Shown one piece after another: positions 11,768 to 23,203 of a stretch of DNA of 64,000 nt (position 1 is its first letter; the number at the start of each line of letters is the position of its first letter). The notes beneath the pieces are model-generated. The model saw nothing but the letters and a program-made list of their open reading frames with translations, did no database searches and was not told the origin of the DNA. Made by a program: the position numbers and the translations under genes. This stretch comes from Megaustenia siamemsis (lineage: Eukaryota; Mollusca; Gastropoda; Stylommatophora; Ariophantidae). The DNA is taken from the NCBI GenBank assembly GCA_032433765.1, contig JAVIAB010000059.1:58921603-58985602 (forward strand), given 5' to 3'.

Positions 11768-12290
11768 GGCCGTTGACTTCTTGACATACGGCAAGCAATC
11801 TTGATAAGTTAGTAGTTTGGTAAAAGGAAAAAAAAAAGTAAAGTACCCCCGTTACGCCAAGTGGCGTATAGGGAAATATGGTGTTAGTGACCATAAATTT
11901 TACAGACCTTCGGCACATGATTTTTGGAGTAATGAGGTCGGTATTACGCCCGTGCCACTTTACTTTCCCAGAAAAAAATTCGGTACACATTAAAGGCTGG
12001 GTGAACCCAGGAAGCCGTCGGTTGGGATCGAACCCTACCTCTTGTCCTTTGTAGTCCAGTTCACTAACCACTGAGCTATCGCGGCTCCCAGTTTGGTAAA
12101 GTGTTAGTGTCTTATGTTGGATGCTATTTTACTGAACAGCTTCTCTCGTGATTGAATCTGACAATACTGGTATGACAGATCCTTCCACGTAATGGAAAAT
12201 ATGTATTTGTGATGCCTGGCCTAGCCTCCTTTCTCCTGCGGCTTTTGTCTTCTTAATTAATTTGTAGATTGTAATAAAATTACAAATTCA
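11766..12290 (-). pseudogene. Non-LTR retrotransposon C-terminal fragment (family D), split by a SINE
   Basis: Sequence 11766-11824 plus 12090-12290 matches the family D piece at about 15790-16000 (shared GTAGTTTGGTAAA, AGTGTCTTATG, GAACAGCTTCTCT and CCTTTCTCCTGCG). On the minus strand it is the decayed end of a reverse-transcriptase ORF with a C-terminal zinc-finger-like tail. A SINE-1 copy interrupts it at 11825-12089. Confidence 0.6.
11825..12089 (-). mobile_element. SINE-1 (tRNA-derived), full length
   Basis: Complete minus-strand SINE. The head on the minus strand starts GGGAGCCGCGATAGCTCAGT (RNA polymerase III A box TAGCTCAGTGG) and has a B box GGTTCGATCC. A body with GGGAAAGTAAAGTGGCACGG and a tail ending in CTTTACTTTTTT follow. 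It is flanked by an 11-bp target duplication AGTTTGGTAAA (11814-11824 and 12090-12100). It was inserted into the family D fragment. Other SINE-1 copies are at 9164/11611, 25866, 26164, 27637 and 42162. Confidence 0.92.
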
Positions 12291-12354
12291 GAGGAGTCAC
12301 AAAATGTAGAGTGTATGATAATGTTAATACATTTTCCAAAGCGTGAAGATTGTA

Positions 12355-12447
12355 AAGTTGAAAACCCTTGTAATGCTTTGTGGGCTACTTTTTGGAAAGG
12401 TCTCGTTTAGTCTGAACATAACAGTATCGACAGACACGGATTGGAGT
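12355..12447 (+). promoter_or_regulatory. Conserved upstream block of LRR copy 2 (promoter and noncoding exon candidate)
   Basis: Starts AAGTTGAAAACCCTTG, identical in 16 bases to blocks at 27346 and 49167. Sixty-six bases on, GAACATAACAGTATCGACAG aligns without gaps to the copy 4 block (GAACATATCAGTCACGACAA), and a GT follows 25 bases later. It lies 1.7 kb before the copy 2 start codon. The plausible reading is a transcription start at the CAGT motif and a short noncoding first exon ending at the GT (12446). The splice acceptor candidate is CTTTAAG just before the ATG at 14132. Function is inferred from conservation only. Confidence 0.45.
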
Positions 12448-12544
12448 ACTTCAGGTTTGTAATCAACCTTCTTTTAAGCAGAAATAATTGATTGTTGGCT
12501 ACAATTATTTATTTTGGTTAAACTTGAAATTTATATAGTCAGTT

Positions 12545-13325
12545 ACTCTAACTCTCTCTCTCTCTCTGTCTCTGTCATACTTAAATACAACTCAATCACT
12601 TTGTCTCTTCCTCTCTCTGTCTCTGTCATACTTAAATACTACTCAGTCACTCTCTGTCTGTCATACTTAAATCCTACTCAGTCACTCTCTGTCTGTCATA
12701 CTTAAATCCTACTCAGTTACACTCTCTCTGTCATACTCAATCCCTACACAGTCACTCTCTCTCTCTGTCATACTTAAATCCTACTCAGTTACTCTCTCTC
12801 TCTGTCATACTTAAATCCTACTCAGTTACTCTCTCTCTCTCTGTCATACTTAAATACTACTCAGTCACTCTCTGTCTGTCATACTTAAATACTACTTAGT
12901 CACTCTCTCTCTCTCTGTCATACTTAAATCCTACTCAGTTACTCTCTCTCTCTCTGTCATACTTAAATCCTACTCAGTTACTCTCTCTCTCTCTGTCATA
13001 CTTAAATCCTACTCAGTTACTCTCTCTCTCTCTGTCATACTTAAATACTACTCAGTCACTCTCTGTCTGTCATACTTAATCCCTACACAGTCACTCTCTC
13101 TCTCTGTCATACTTAAATCCTACTCAGTCACTATCTCTCTTTGTCCTACTTAAATCCTACTCAGTCACTCTCTTTCTGCCATACTTAAATCCTACTCAGT
13201 TACTCTCTCTCTCTCTGTCATACTTAAATCCTACTCAGTCACTATCTCTCTTTGTCCTACTTAAATCCTACTCAGTCACTCTCTTTCTGCCATACTTAAA
13301 TCCTACTCAGTCACTCTCTCTCCCT
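12545..13325. repeat. About 40-bp minisatellite with CT cores
   Basis: Roughly 20 copies of a unit reading TCTGTCATACTTAAATCCTA, then CTCAGTTACTCTCTCTC; the CT run length varies (36-44 bp). It lies between the upstream block and exon 1 of LRR copy 2. Noncoding. Confidence 0.9.
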
Positions 13326-13697
13326 ATCTGTTTATAAATACCCCCTTTCTCCCCTTTTTTCAAATCTCTCTTAATTTCCCAGTCTTTTGCTAAAAAAAAT
13401 GATCTCGTCCTCACATTCTGTTAGTTTCACACTGTCTCATCTTATTCTGTGTCTAGTTCAGACAGAACAAAATATTATTGCTGTAAATAAACATATTACT
13501 TTAAACATCAAAATATGACATTCACAATTCATCTGGTAATTCTAGCATTTAAGGACCATCAACCTTCAAAAAGTTCCCATAATATAAAAGACGCCAGTCT
13601 TCATGTCCCCGTTTCAAGTTTATTATACATTTTTTCCCCCGCTGTTCTAAAATTTCCCGTTTTAAACAATCATGTATTGCTGAAAGTAAAAAAAATA
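13326..13697. other. No feature recognised
   Basis: AT- and pyrimidine-rich sequence upstream of LRR copy 2 exon 1. No convincing ORF or repeat. Confidence 0.4.
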
Positions 13698-13855
13698 AAT
13701 TTGTTGGTGGCAAATAAATAAAACAATTAAATAAAATGTCTGTTGATGATAAATAAACAATACAAGTAAAACAATTAAATAAAATGTCTGTTGATGATAA
13801 ATAAATAATACAAGTAAAACAATTAAATAAAATGTCTGTTGGGAACAAATAAATT
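13698..13855. repeat. 48-bp tandem repeat, about 3 copies
   Basis: Unit GTCTGTTGATGATAAATAAA followed by CAATACAAGTAAAACAATTA and AATAAAAT, repeated about three times with few changes. Confidence 0.85.
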
Positions 13856-14131
13856 ATTTTCACTATTCTTAAATCTCTCATATGCCACACCAATATATTG
13901 CTAAAGGAAAAATGCAATTTTTATTGATGACAAAATAATAAACTGAAATTCAACAACCAGATTCTAACAAAAATATTAAACGCACGTGCTCCAAATCAAG
14001 TTAACGTATAAAAAAAAAAATTGAAATAAACGAATCTATTATGCTCAAGGTCAGTAACTAAGCTTCCATTTTGAAATAAATAAATGTGTGACTTCTGTTC
14101 TCCCTTCTTTAAGATTGCCTGCAATCGAAGA

Positions 14132-14206
14132 ATGATCTCCGTATACTCATTATTGACGTTTGGGATGCTGGTGACTGTTGGGATAGGAGATGATTGCCCT
14201 TATGAG
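14132..14206 (+). CDS. LRR copy 2, exon 1 (signal peptide)
   Basis: ATG at 14132 opens 25 codons: MISVYSLLTFGMLVTVGIG (hydrophobic signal peptide), then DDCPYE, ending at donor GTATAG (14207). The start is chosen because copies 3 and 4 have exactly the same 25-codon exon with the same DCPY end. The pyrimidine-rich CTCCCTTCTTTAAG, 18 nt before the ATG, is a possible acceptor of an intron in the 5' untranslated region. Confidence 0.85.
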
Positions 14207-14432
14207 GTATAGTTTGTGTATGTTTTTATGTATTATATCATGACAGGCACCAGATAGACATACTGGGGAGATGCAGATAAAAAAGATGGATGGATGGTTA
14301 GGTAAATAGATAGATAGTCAGACTTATAAATATGAGGAACAGACGGATAAATATTTATTTACATAGATAGGTAGACAGACGGGACAGACAGATGGTTACA
14401 CAAATAGTTAGATAAACAGAAAGACATAAAGA

Positions 14433-14675
<243 letters not shown>

Positions 14676-14703
14676 GTATACCCTATTCTTTTCTCATCTA
14701 CAG

Positions 14704-14811
14704 GAGTGCCTCTGTTCAGATTCTGAAATCCTCTGCAATGAACTACATTTGAAAGTGATGCCACAAAACCTTTTTACCATCAGTCCGACCATGATGTCCT
14801 TGAACTTGGAC
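14704..14811 (+). CDS. LRR copy 2, exon 2 (LRR N-terminal cap)
   Basis: 108 nt (36 codons), between acceptor CATCTACAG and donor GTAAGT. It encodes ECLCSDSEILCNELHLKVMP and onward to MMSLNLD. Together with DDCPY from exon 1 this gives the C-x3-C-x-C-x6-C pattern of an LRRNT cap. The phase is 0 at both ends. Confidence 0.88.
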
Positions 14812-15346
14812 GTAAGTATATCTTTCAGACAGTTCGCCCTAACCTAACTCGCTCAATTTCCAGCCTATATCGGCAATGCAGGAAATATTTTGACCGGAAC
14901 TATTTTCCTTCTTTGATTTCTATTAACTAAAGCTGACATGCCAGTTTCAGGACAGTTGATGATTTGCCAAAGGTTAATTAACCTCAGGTCTGGGTAACAC
15001 AGAATCTCTATGCACCTTATTAACTCTTTCCTTATGTTTCTACGCACCATGCACCATGCCAATTTCGGTCACGTACGTGACTCACTCTCAGTTTGATTAA
15101 ACCGTCATCAAACCATATTTTATTTTCTAGGTCTTGTATCATCTTGATATTGGTGAAATCTAATTCCTTATTTAATTATCTAAAAATTCAGATATAATTT
15201 AATATTAAGTGTCAGGTAAATATAAACATGTAGATTGCTATTTAAAATCATAAACAACTTTGTCTCTGAAATCTCTACCGCTGGATTGATAAAAATCTTC
15301 CGTACTGAAAGAGATCATACAAAAGAAATACAGGACGCAATGTGCA

Positions 15347-15584
15347 TCATCATCATCATCATCATCATCATCATGATCATCATCATCATCATTGAGTGCC
15401 TTCTCCGCAACGAAGGTTGGCTACGATGGATCGCCATTCTACTCTGTTTCTTGCTTTGATGGTGCAGGCTGTCATAGATTGACTTGTCCATCTTTTGATG
15501 TTACTCGTCCATGTTAGTCTTGGTCTGCCTCTGCCTCTTTTACCTTGTATTTTCCCTTCCAATATTACTTTTTGTAGGCTGTGT
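15347..15584 (-). mobile_element. RTE family A insertion, 5'-truncated, with 15-bp target duplication
   Basis: A 238-bp minus-strand 3' end of family A: a (TGA/CAT)n tail at 15347-15380, then the reverse complement of GCACTCA...GGTTGGC. It is flanked by perfect 15-bp duplications AGGACGCAATGTGCA (15332-15346 and 15585-15599). It is a dead-on-arrival copy in intron 2 of LRR copy 2. Confidence 0.93.
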
Positions 15585-15789
15585 AGGACGCAATGTGCAC
15601 CATACTATGTCCCTCTGTACAGGTATGAAGTATTCAGCACTTAGCCGAAAATGTGGAGCTGTGGAAACCGATTCTCTTCCTCTCTGTTAATATCTTTATA
15701 ACTCAGGGAGTTTAGGGTTCATTCTTTATTAAGCCAAATCGATTGGAGAGTACCTCAGAGCTGAACTTTCGATCTTTGATCACCAGCGA

Positions 15790-16350
15790 GTGCCCTTAGC
15801 AATTGACGGTGGTAGCAAGCAATCATGAAAAGTCAGTAGTTTGGTAAAATATTAGTGTCTTATGCTGGATGCTGTTTGACGAACAGCTTCTCTTGTGGCT
15901 GAATCTGCCAATATTGAATAGACAGATCGCACCGCGAAATGAACGTAATGTATTTATTTTGCCTGGCCTTGTCTCTTTTCTCCTGCGCCTTTTAGCTCCT
16001 GAATTTGATATCAGCACTACCTCGAAAGTTACCGTGCCATTTTTTATTTTTGCTCTCCATGTGCTACGATCTGCAACCAAATCCTTTCAGTTTCTTTCGC
16101 TGATAGAGAATTCTTTCAAGGAAGTCCCACAAACATCCTTATATCTCAGCAGCGGTCGGCTCTTTGATCTCCTTCCGTCCTTAAGTTCGCCATAAATATT
16201 TGTTCGGGAATGCGATTGTTTGCCATCCTTCTTACATGACCCAGCCACCATATTCTCCGAACCCTAAGTGTTGCCAGGATGGATATGAGTTTGGCTTGTT
16301 GTAAGACATTTGAGTTGTTACTGTGTCCTGCCACTTAGTGTTTATAATTT
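15790..16350 (-). pseudogene. Non-LTR retrotransposon C-terminal fragment (family D)
   Basis: The minus strand reads VLQQAKLISILATL, IWWLGHVRRMANNRIPEQIF, then in another frame ADRSTWRAKIKNGTVTFE and KRRRRKETRPGKI, then a decayed zinc-finger-like tail rich in Ser and His. This order is typical of the C-terminal region of a common metazoan non-LTR ORF2. It is frame-shifted and lies in intron 2 of LRR copy 2. Confidence 0.8.
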
Positions 16351-16479
16351 TTCCAGGAAATAAGCAACAGAGTAAAAGAAACAAAGGAAGTGAAAGGTGC
16401 TGAAGACAAGAGTGATCACAAGGAGAAATGTGGAAAATAAAAGTTTCAGTGTCAACCTCACTTTTGAGAAACCTTTTCA

Positions 16480-16944
16480 TGACTACCCAAAATGAGGCTC
16501 TCTTTTGCTAAGAAATGTCGCTTTAATAAAACATGGAGGAATGATAAAGTCACAACCATGAAGGAAAGTCAAACATCAACGCTGGACAAGTCTGAAAGTA
16601 ATTGGCGTGTCCTTCTTGTGGGAGGCGATATTTTGTCATAATTTTACTTTGCGCTCACTTGGTACACACGAGAGAGGTGTAGAAGCATAAATGTGATGCT
16701 GTTGTCATGATCACTAGCGATGAGTAGCTAATTATTATGTAATGTGTTCTATGTAATGATAGACTGAGAACCACTGGTGTAGATCTGTTCAAGCTAGAAT
16801 TAAATTTTGCTTGGTAACTAATACATCTAGCCTGCTAGAAAATGTCTTTTTTTCTCTACTATAAAGTTGCTATTTGAAATTCTTTTTAGAAAATAAAGCA
16901 ATTTATAATTTGTATAATAGGCGATCTGTAATTTTTATCAACAG
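16480..16944. other. Intron 2 remainder of LRR copy 2
   Basis: AT-rich sequence leading to the acceptor TTTTTATCAACAG before exon 3. No element recognised. Confidence 0.4.
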
Positions 16945-18203
16945 GGAAATGAGATCACAACAATACCACTTGGAAGTCTACCAGCTAATCTGTCAGGCAT
17001 TACCCTGCAGAACAACCCTATCGAGGCCATAGACGACTCCGCCTTTGACGAGTCCATCTACACACTGGAGGAATTAACATTCTACGGTGCTCGGTTCACA
17101 CAAATCCCCGAAGCCGTGTTTCATTTAAAGGCTCTGACAAATTTAGCTATCTCCCAGACTAGCATTCTCGTGTGGAATGAGGACAAGATGGCAAGTCTTG
17201 GCTCTAGAATGAAGGTACTCAAGCTTGAAACAGTAGGACTAACGAGATGGCCTACGTGGATGACGTCAATGACTAATTTGATCCAGCTGACTATAACCGG
17301 ATGTTCAAACTCCGTCATCCCGGACAATGCCCTAGATCTGGTTTCCAATAGCTTATATTATTTAGATCTTTCAAATAACAGTTTAACTGCTCTCCAAAAT
17401 CGTTGTCAAAGATGACCGCCCTAACCTCGTTATCCCTAAATCTCAACAGAATAACTGACGTGACTTGGCTCCCACAGCTAAGCCACCTCAATACTTTGGA
17501 TCTTAGCAACAACAAAATAACAGATGCAGACAAACTGAGCAATGCTTTAAGAAAGTGGGCAAATACACTACACAATTTGGGCATTCAGAACAACTTACTA
17601 ACATCCATTCCCGATTTATCGTTCTTGACACAGATAACTGGTCTTAGCTTTGGATCTAACCATATAAGGGACTCTAATTCTGGCTTACTTCCCTCTGATC
17701 TCAGAGAATTGCATTTAGAAAATAATTTTCTGACGTCCATTCCCAGTATCATGTCGAACTTAAACTCTGTAACAGATTTATTTCTTAATTCAAACAATAT
17801 ACGAGTTGTTCAAGGTTCCCACATTCCAGGTAGTGTAGCAATTTTGAATTTAAGCTTCAACTCAATATCACAGTTGAACCAATCTAGTTTTCCTTCAAAC
17901 TCGGGTTTGAATTCTTTGATATTAAACAATAATCCTTTGACTACAATTTCTCCTGACGCCTTTAACAACATTGTTCTTCTCACAGAACTAAACCTTCAGG
18001 GAACTAAACTAACCCGTTTGCCTCTCGCTCTTACTTCTCTGACAAATTTATTTTATTGTGATGTTTCTGGCAATGAAAATCTGGTGTGTACGTGCCAGGA
18101 GCAAAGTCTAAGGTTGTGGGTCAAATCTGTTGGTCCCTATGCAATTATCGGAAATTGTGGAGAGACAAATATTTACTATTTCTTTGCTGTGTTGAGTGTT
18201 TAA
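16945..18203 (+). CDS. Secreted LRR protein, copy 2, exon 3 (one frameshift)
   Basis: Terminal exon starting GNEITTIPLGSLPANLSGI in phase 0 with exon 2. About 16 LRRs follow, then a C-cap with LVCTCQEQSLRLWVKS and NCGETNIYYF, with no membrane segment. The complete protein would be 25 + 36 + 419 residues. The frame is broken at 17392-17400, where the ancestral LPKSLSK (present in copies 1 and 3) reads LQNRCQR because one base is missing; from 17403 the correct frame continues to TAA at 18201-18203. That stop replaces a GAA codon of the other copies, so the protein ends six residues early. An AATAAA lies 19 nt after the stop (18222-18227). The copy is a pseudogene unless the missing base is a sequencing error. 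Confidence 0.85.
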
Positions 18204-18592
18204 TGTCCCGGTTATTGCAAGAATAAATTATAGGTTGAATATCCCCGGTTATTGCAGGAATCAATTATAGGTTGAATGCCTCCGGTTATTGTAAGAATCA
18301 ATTATAGGTTGAATGCCTCCGGTTATTGTAAGAATCAATTATAGGTTGAATGTCCCTGGTTATTGCAAAAATCAATTATAGGTTGAATGTCTCCGGTTAT
18401 TGCTAGAATCAATTATAGGTTGAATGTCCCCGGTTATTGCAAGAATCAATTATAGGTTGAATGTCTCCGGTTATTGTAAGAATTAACTATAGGTTGAATG
18501 TCTCCGGTTATTGTAAGAATTAACTATAGGTTGAATGTCTCCGGTTATTGTAAGAATCAATTATATGCTGATTATCTCCGGTTATTGTAGGA
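18204..18592. repeat. 37-bp minisatellite at the 3' end of LRR copy 2
   Basis: About ten copies of a unit reading AATGTCTCCGGTTATTG, then TAAGAATCAATTATAGGTTG. The first unit is the gene's own end: its AATGTCCCGGTTATTGCAAG aligns with the stop region of LRR copies 1 and 3 (AATGTCCTCAGTTTTTGTGAG in copy 1). The array therefore grew out of the gene's 3' end. Confidence 0.9.
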
Positions 18593-19180
18593 ACAGACAG
18601 TTCAGAGCTATAACTATCTTGGACTTACTATAACCAGTGATGGAAAATATAAAACGGAAATAAACAAAATAATAGTAATGGTAAAAAACAATTGTAATGC
18701 CATGAACAATGTACTAACATCAAAACAAATAACACCAGGGCTAAAACTAACAATAGAAAAATGTTATATCTTCTCAACATTCATGTATGGTGCAGAAACA
18801 AGGACATTAAACAAGAAAACAGAACACAGAATTGAAGCATTTGAAATGTGAATATATAGAAGAATAGGTCGAATACGATGGAAAGAAAAGAAAACAAACG
18901 ATGAAGTCTGAAAACAAAAAAAAAAATTAAAAGAGAACTACTAAATACAATTAAAACAAGACAAATGCTATTTTTGGGGCTTGTTAAAAGACACCTACCA
19001 AAATTAATCTTGTTGGTGAAAAAACAAGGTAAAAGAGGCAGAGGCAAACCAAGACTAACATGGACGAGTAACATCAAAAGATGGACAAGGCAGCCTATGA
19101 CAGCTTACATCATCAAAACAAGAGACAGCGGAATGGCGCTCCATGACAGCCAACCTTCGATGCGGTGACGGCATCCAATG
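18593..19180 (+). pseudogene. RTE family A 3' fragment
   Basis: Plus-strand family A: NYLGLTITSD-like, then MNNVLTSKQITPGLKL, CYIFSTFMYGAETRTLNKKT, an R/K-rich linker, KQGKRGRGKPRLTWTSNIKR and the end CGGTGACGGCATCCAATGATG. Many stops and frame changes. It directly abuts the 37-bp minisatellite. Confidence 0.8.
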
Positions 19181-19195
19181 ATGGTGATTGTAGGA

Positions 19196-19356
19196 GCCAG
19201 TGATGGGGAGTGTTAGACACTCCAAGGTATGGTGACAGCTTTACAAAGAGGGAACACAACACAATACTGACGTTTCGGCCTGGAGCCTTCTTCAGAAAAC
19301 AGGGACAACGACAACAAACGATGAAGTAGAATTATCTATATCTACATGTTAAAACT
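19196..19356. mobile_element. Short insertion with 12-bp target duplication
   Basis: A 161-bp segment lies between two copies of GTGATTGTAGGA (19184-19195 and 19357-19368). It contains CTGACGTTTCGGCCTGGAGC, then CTTCTTCAGAAAACAGG, related to the arms of the foldback at 352-722. It is probably a copy of a small nonautonomous element; the class is unknown. Confidence 0.6.
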
Positions 19357-19574
19357 GTGATTGTAGGAACTATTTTTATATAGATTGCCACCATGCTTGG
19401 CCACTTACACAAACCGGAAGTACTTGTGGCGCCAAGTCATTCTCCATCCTTCTATTTTGTGAGCCACTTTCTGGGTCTGTTATATATATTGTTACCAACT
19501 GCTTCGACTTGGCTTTGGAGTTTACCCTGCAACTTTTATAAAGCTCATCATTATCATCTAGTTTTCTCTCTGTT

Positions 19575-19800
19575 GTAACTTTTCTACCATGACAACTACT
19601 TTGAAGCTTTCTCTGTCCTGAGCGAGATGCCCAGCGTCTGCGGCAGTCAGTCCCAGCTCACATGCGACATCTTGTATCTACCTTCTTCTGTGTCTCCCCT
19701 TCCTCATTTACCAGGAACTTTGCCCTCTATGAGAATCCCCTGCTGGCTTTTATATCGTTTGACACGAATAGACATTAACATTTTCTTGATTTAATCTTCT
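19575..19800 (-). pseudogene. RTE-like C-terminal fragment (family E)
   Basis: The minus strand reads a Pro/Arg-rich stretch, then DVACELGLTAADAGHLAQDR and ESFKVVVM. These are hallmarks of the C-terminus of a common RTE-like ORF. Related pieces lie at 33065 (+), 33400 (-) and 47685 (-). Confidence 0.65.
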
Positions 19801-19847
19801 TTAACAACAAGTTCTCTAGAGTTTTTAGTTCAAGGAAAAATCAACTA

Positions 19848-21945
19848 TAGTCCGTTCAGAAATTCATAATCACACCTGAATTAGTTTTGCGTGATAACCG
19901 CTTGTTATTTTGCGTGCAATCTTAGAATATTGATGACGCAAAGATTTTTGTATTTTGTATTCCACAAACACAACAGATTTTGCACATCAGCGGATTCCTT
20001 TGATCTTTTATGACGATATCACACAAGTTGATTCAAATTTTAGAGTTTACATTAATCGTGTTAAATTTTCCAGTTTACTGCAATTCTTGTCAGAGGCCTA
20101 TCTACATAGTGTTTATTGTGGGTGTTGTTCGTTATGTGTATTTGCAAACTTGAATTCAATTGGTTACAATTAGTCTTGTCCTTCGGTCACCATTAGACCC
20201 CAGGATGTCCTAACTGCAGCTGGAATTGAATTCATCTTAATTTTAATCATTCCGAATCTGACGATTCCAAGAGGTTGATAATCATTACTGGCTGGACAAA
20301 TAGTAATCCATCTCGTTTCCAGTACTCATCTTCCACCCGCAGTACATGTTCAACACACTTCTTCCAGAACGGAATGTCTATTTTTGAGAGAGACTCGCGT
20401 GTCAGAACTTCAACATCACACATTTTAAACGTCCTGTTCTGTTCTGCAACTTGTCCTTTGACGTGAGCCCAGACAAGTTCGATTGGATTAAAGTGCGCAT
20501 GGTATGCAGGGAGTCGAAGAGAGGTGTGGCCGTATTTCTCAATGATTTTGTCAACATGGTACAACTTTTTCTTATTCGTATTCTTCACAAGTTGTACCAA
20601 TTCGGGTTTTAAATATGTGTCGTCAAATTTGACATTTTCATTCGCAAGCCATGTCCTAATTTGCTCTTTTGTATCTGATGCAGTAGGCACTTTGTCTTCC
20701 TCTGATACGACATTGTGGTATGATGCATCATCCATGACTATGCATGAAGATCTCTCCAGGATTGGTAAAAGATCGGTCTCCAACCAGTGCCTGAAAATGT
20801 TTCCATTCATTTCAGTATGGTAGTCCCTACTGTCGGTACTTTTTGATTGGAAAAGAAGTCCCACATCATGGACAAGGCCGTTTTCAGTGCTTCCAGCATG
20901 CGTTATTATAATGCGCTGGCCTTTGCTGCTCGGAATTGTTCTTTTGAGTTTGCCATTGACTGACTGCGATTCTTTAGCATAGGTGTGGTGTGCGTTGTCC
21001 CATAATTCACCCAAATATACAATATCATACCGTTCACTCCGTCGCTCACGGATCTGTCTCAGGTATTTGCTTCGAGCAATGACCAAGTGTGGTTTTTCAC
21101 AAATAATATTCCTGCCACTAACAGTTTTTCTGAAAGTGAAGACGGCTCCTCGCACAATCTTCCATAGAGTACTTTTAGAAATGTCAATATTGCAGTCTGC
21201 ATGCAATTTTAATTTCAAATTCCTGAGAGTAACAAGTACATTATTAGCAAACATTTTCAATATCTCACGTTTTATGACATCCATGTCAAAGCTGTCGACT
21301 TTCCTTTTCCTTCCTTGATTGACATAAGTGCACTCTGAGTCTTGTTTAATCCAACGAGAAAATGACGATTTATTAAGCCCAAGCGCGAGTTGCGTTCGTC
21401 TCTCTGGTCATGGATATCACAATATAAATGCCCCATCTTGGATTCCCTAAGGAATTGCTGATATAGTAAAACAGTAACCTTTTGCATAGTTATACATTTG
21501 CATTTCAAACTCATTGTAATTTAGATATAAATGTTGGTATTTAAAGTCAACAAATTGTCTACTGAGTCTTCACAAAATTAATAAAGATACGCCTTCCCTT
21601 CGGTAATTAATGCCAAGGCCGTGGTGCGTCATGTCGTTCAATAACAATTCAGTTTTGTGCACGGGATTTTCCTTAAGTTAGTGTTTCTGCAATAGCCAAA
21701 TTATTTTACATGAACGACCGCACCAAATTAATTCATATATCCTAAAATGGTGTCAAATTCAAACAGGTTGAATTTAATATAGCCTAAAGAAGAAAACTTT
21801 TAAACTAGATCAAATTTCTCAGAGCAAAAATATTTCTATAACGTCATCAATATTCTAAGATTGCATGCAGAATATGAAAGCAAAATAACAAACGGTTATC
21901 ACGCAAAACTAATTCAGGTGTGATTATAAATTTCTGAACGGACTA
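19848..21945 (-). mobile_element. Tc1/mariner-type DNA transposon, copy B (2098 bp)
   Basis: It begins TAGTCCGTTCAGAAATTC and ends in its reverse complement. The two ends match for at least 66 bp with only two mismatches, and on to about 105 bp with one insertion (GTGATAACCG..., GCAATCTTAGAATATTGATG). TA flanks both sides (19846-19847, 21946-21947). The first 13 bases equal those of copy A, but the rest of the TIR differs and is far longer. It holds a minus-strand transposase. Confidence 0.9.
20247..21514 (-). pseudogene. DDE transposase of transposon copy B (one frameshift)
   Basis: The main frame (20247-21284, 345 codons) has the core: VYLGELWDNAHHT, CIVMDDASYHN and YHAHFNPIELVWAHVKG, with 83 residues between the second D and the E, exactly as in copy A. 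The first catalytic position reads VYLGE where copy A has VYLDE, so the first D is lost to G and the enzyme should be inactive. The C-terminus ends INLLESSDSE. The N-terminal ~45 residues (start MSLKCKCITMQKV at 21514) are in another frame; one missing base at about 21385-21412 separates them from the LGLNKSSFSRWIK helix-turn-helix-like part. Confidence 0.9.
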
Positions 21946-22282
21946 TAGTTTGTTCTTCTTTCTGTGAACAGTTTTTCTGAACATTCTTCTGTAGCTTTGG
22001 AATTAATAACAGTGATTGTATTGGAAAACTATGACTGCCTGATATGATACATATGTCGTTAATCGTTTAAGAATTCCAAGACCTAACGCTAAATTACCTA
22101 TATTTTTTAAAAAGGGGGGGGGGGGAATCTTAACTTACTTATCATCGTCTCTTTCGCCACTCTTTGATTTATTTATTAAAATTTCCCTTTCCTCTATTCC
22201 TTTACCATTCGTTTTTTTTTAAATTTTGTCTCTTAGATAATTTAGGTTAGGGTGTTAAATCTTGTGACAAGACAATACCCGA

Positions 22283-22700
22283 AAAAATTCTTTCTTTTTT
22301 TCTTCTTCTTCTTTCCTTCCTCATTTGCCTTTCAGCGTCGAGTGGAGATATTAGTTTGCGGTCTTTTGCACTTCTGTTCGCCTCTGCTGCTGTTATGTTT
22401 CTTAGTGCTTCTAGTATTCCGTCGATCCATCCTTTTCGTGGTCGACCCTTGGGTCTGGTGTTCTCGCAACGTTTATTGAGGGCTCGATGTGTTGTGTTTT
22501 GATCTTTCTGCCGTGTCACGTGGCCAAACCATTTTATCTGTTGTTTCTTTATATATTATATGGCGGGGCCTATTCTTAGCTTTTTTTTCTCAGTTCTTCA
22601 TTTCTGATCTTATCTCTCAGGCTGTTTCCTGTCATTCGTCTGACACACTTCATCTCAGTGGAACGTTATTTTTCTTATTGTATTCTCTGTTTCTTTTCAA
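22283..22700 (-). pseudogene. Non-LTR C-terminal fragment (family C)
   Basis: The minus strand carries THRALNKRCENTRPKGRPRK, GWIDGILEALRNITAAEA and DAERQMRKERRRRKKER. This is the C-terminus also seen at 45230 and 50070 (minus) and 51268 (plus). The upstream part is decayed. Confidence 0.75.
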
Positions 22701-22726
22701 AATACACATTCTTTTTGAGGGTTTAT

Positions 22727-23203
22727 ATATTTGATGATGATTTATATATTTGATGATGATTTATATATTTGATATTGATTTATGTATTTGATGATGATTT
22801 ATGTATTTGATGGTGGTTTATATATTTGATATTGATTTATGTATTTGATGGTGGTTTATATATTTGATGATGATTATTTATTTGATGATGATTTATATAT
22901 TTGATGATGATTTATATATTTGATGATGATTTATATATTTGATGGTGGTTTATATATTTGATGGTGGTTTATATATTTGATGATGATTTATATATTTGAT
23001 GATGATTTATATATTTGATGATGATTTATATATTTGATGGTGGTTTATATATTTGATGATGATTTATATATTTGATGGTGGTTTATATATTTGATGATGA
23101 TTTATATATTTGATGGTGGTTTATATATTTGATGATGATTTATATATTGATGATGTTTTATATATTTTATGATGATTTATATATTTTATGATGGTTTAAC
23201 AAA
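22727..23203. repeat. 19-bp minisatellite, about 25 copies
   Basis: Unit TTTATATATTTGATGATGA with variants GATGGTGG and GATATTGA. Simple AT-rich array, no coding potential. Confidence 0.95.
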
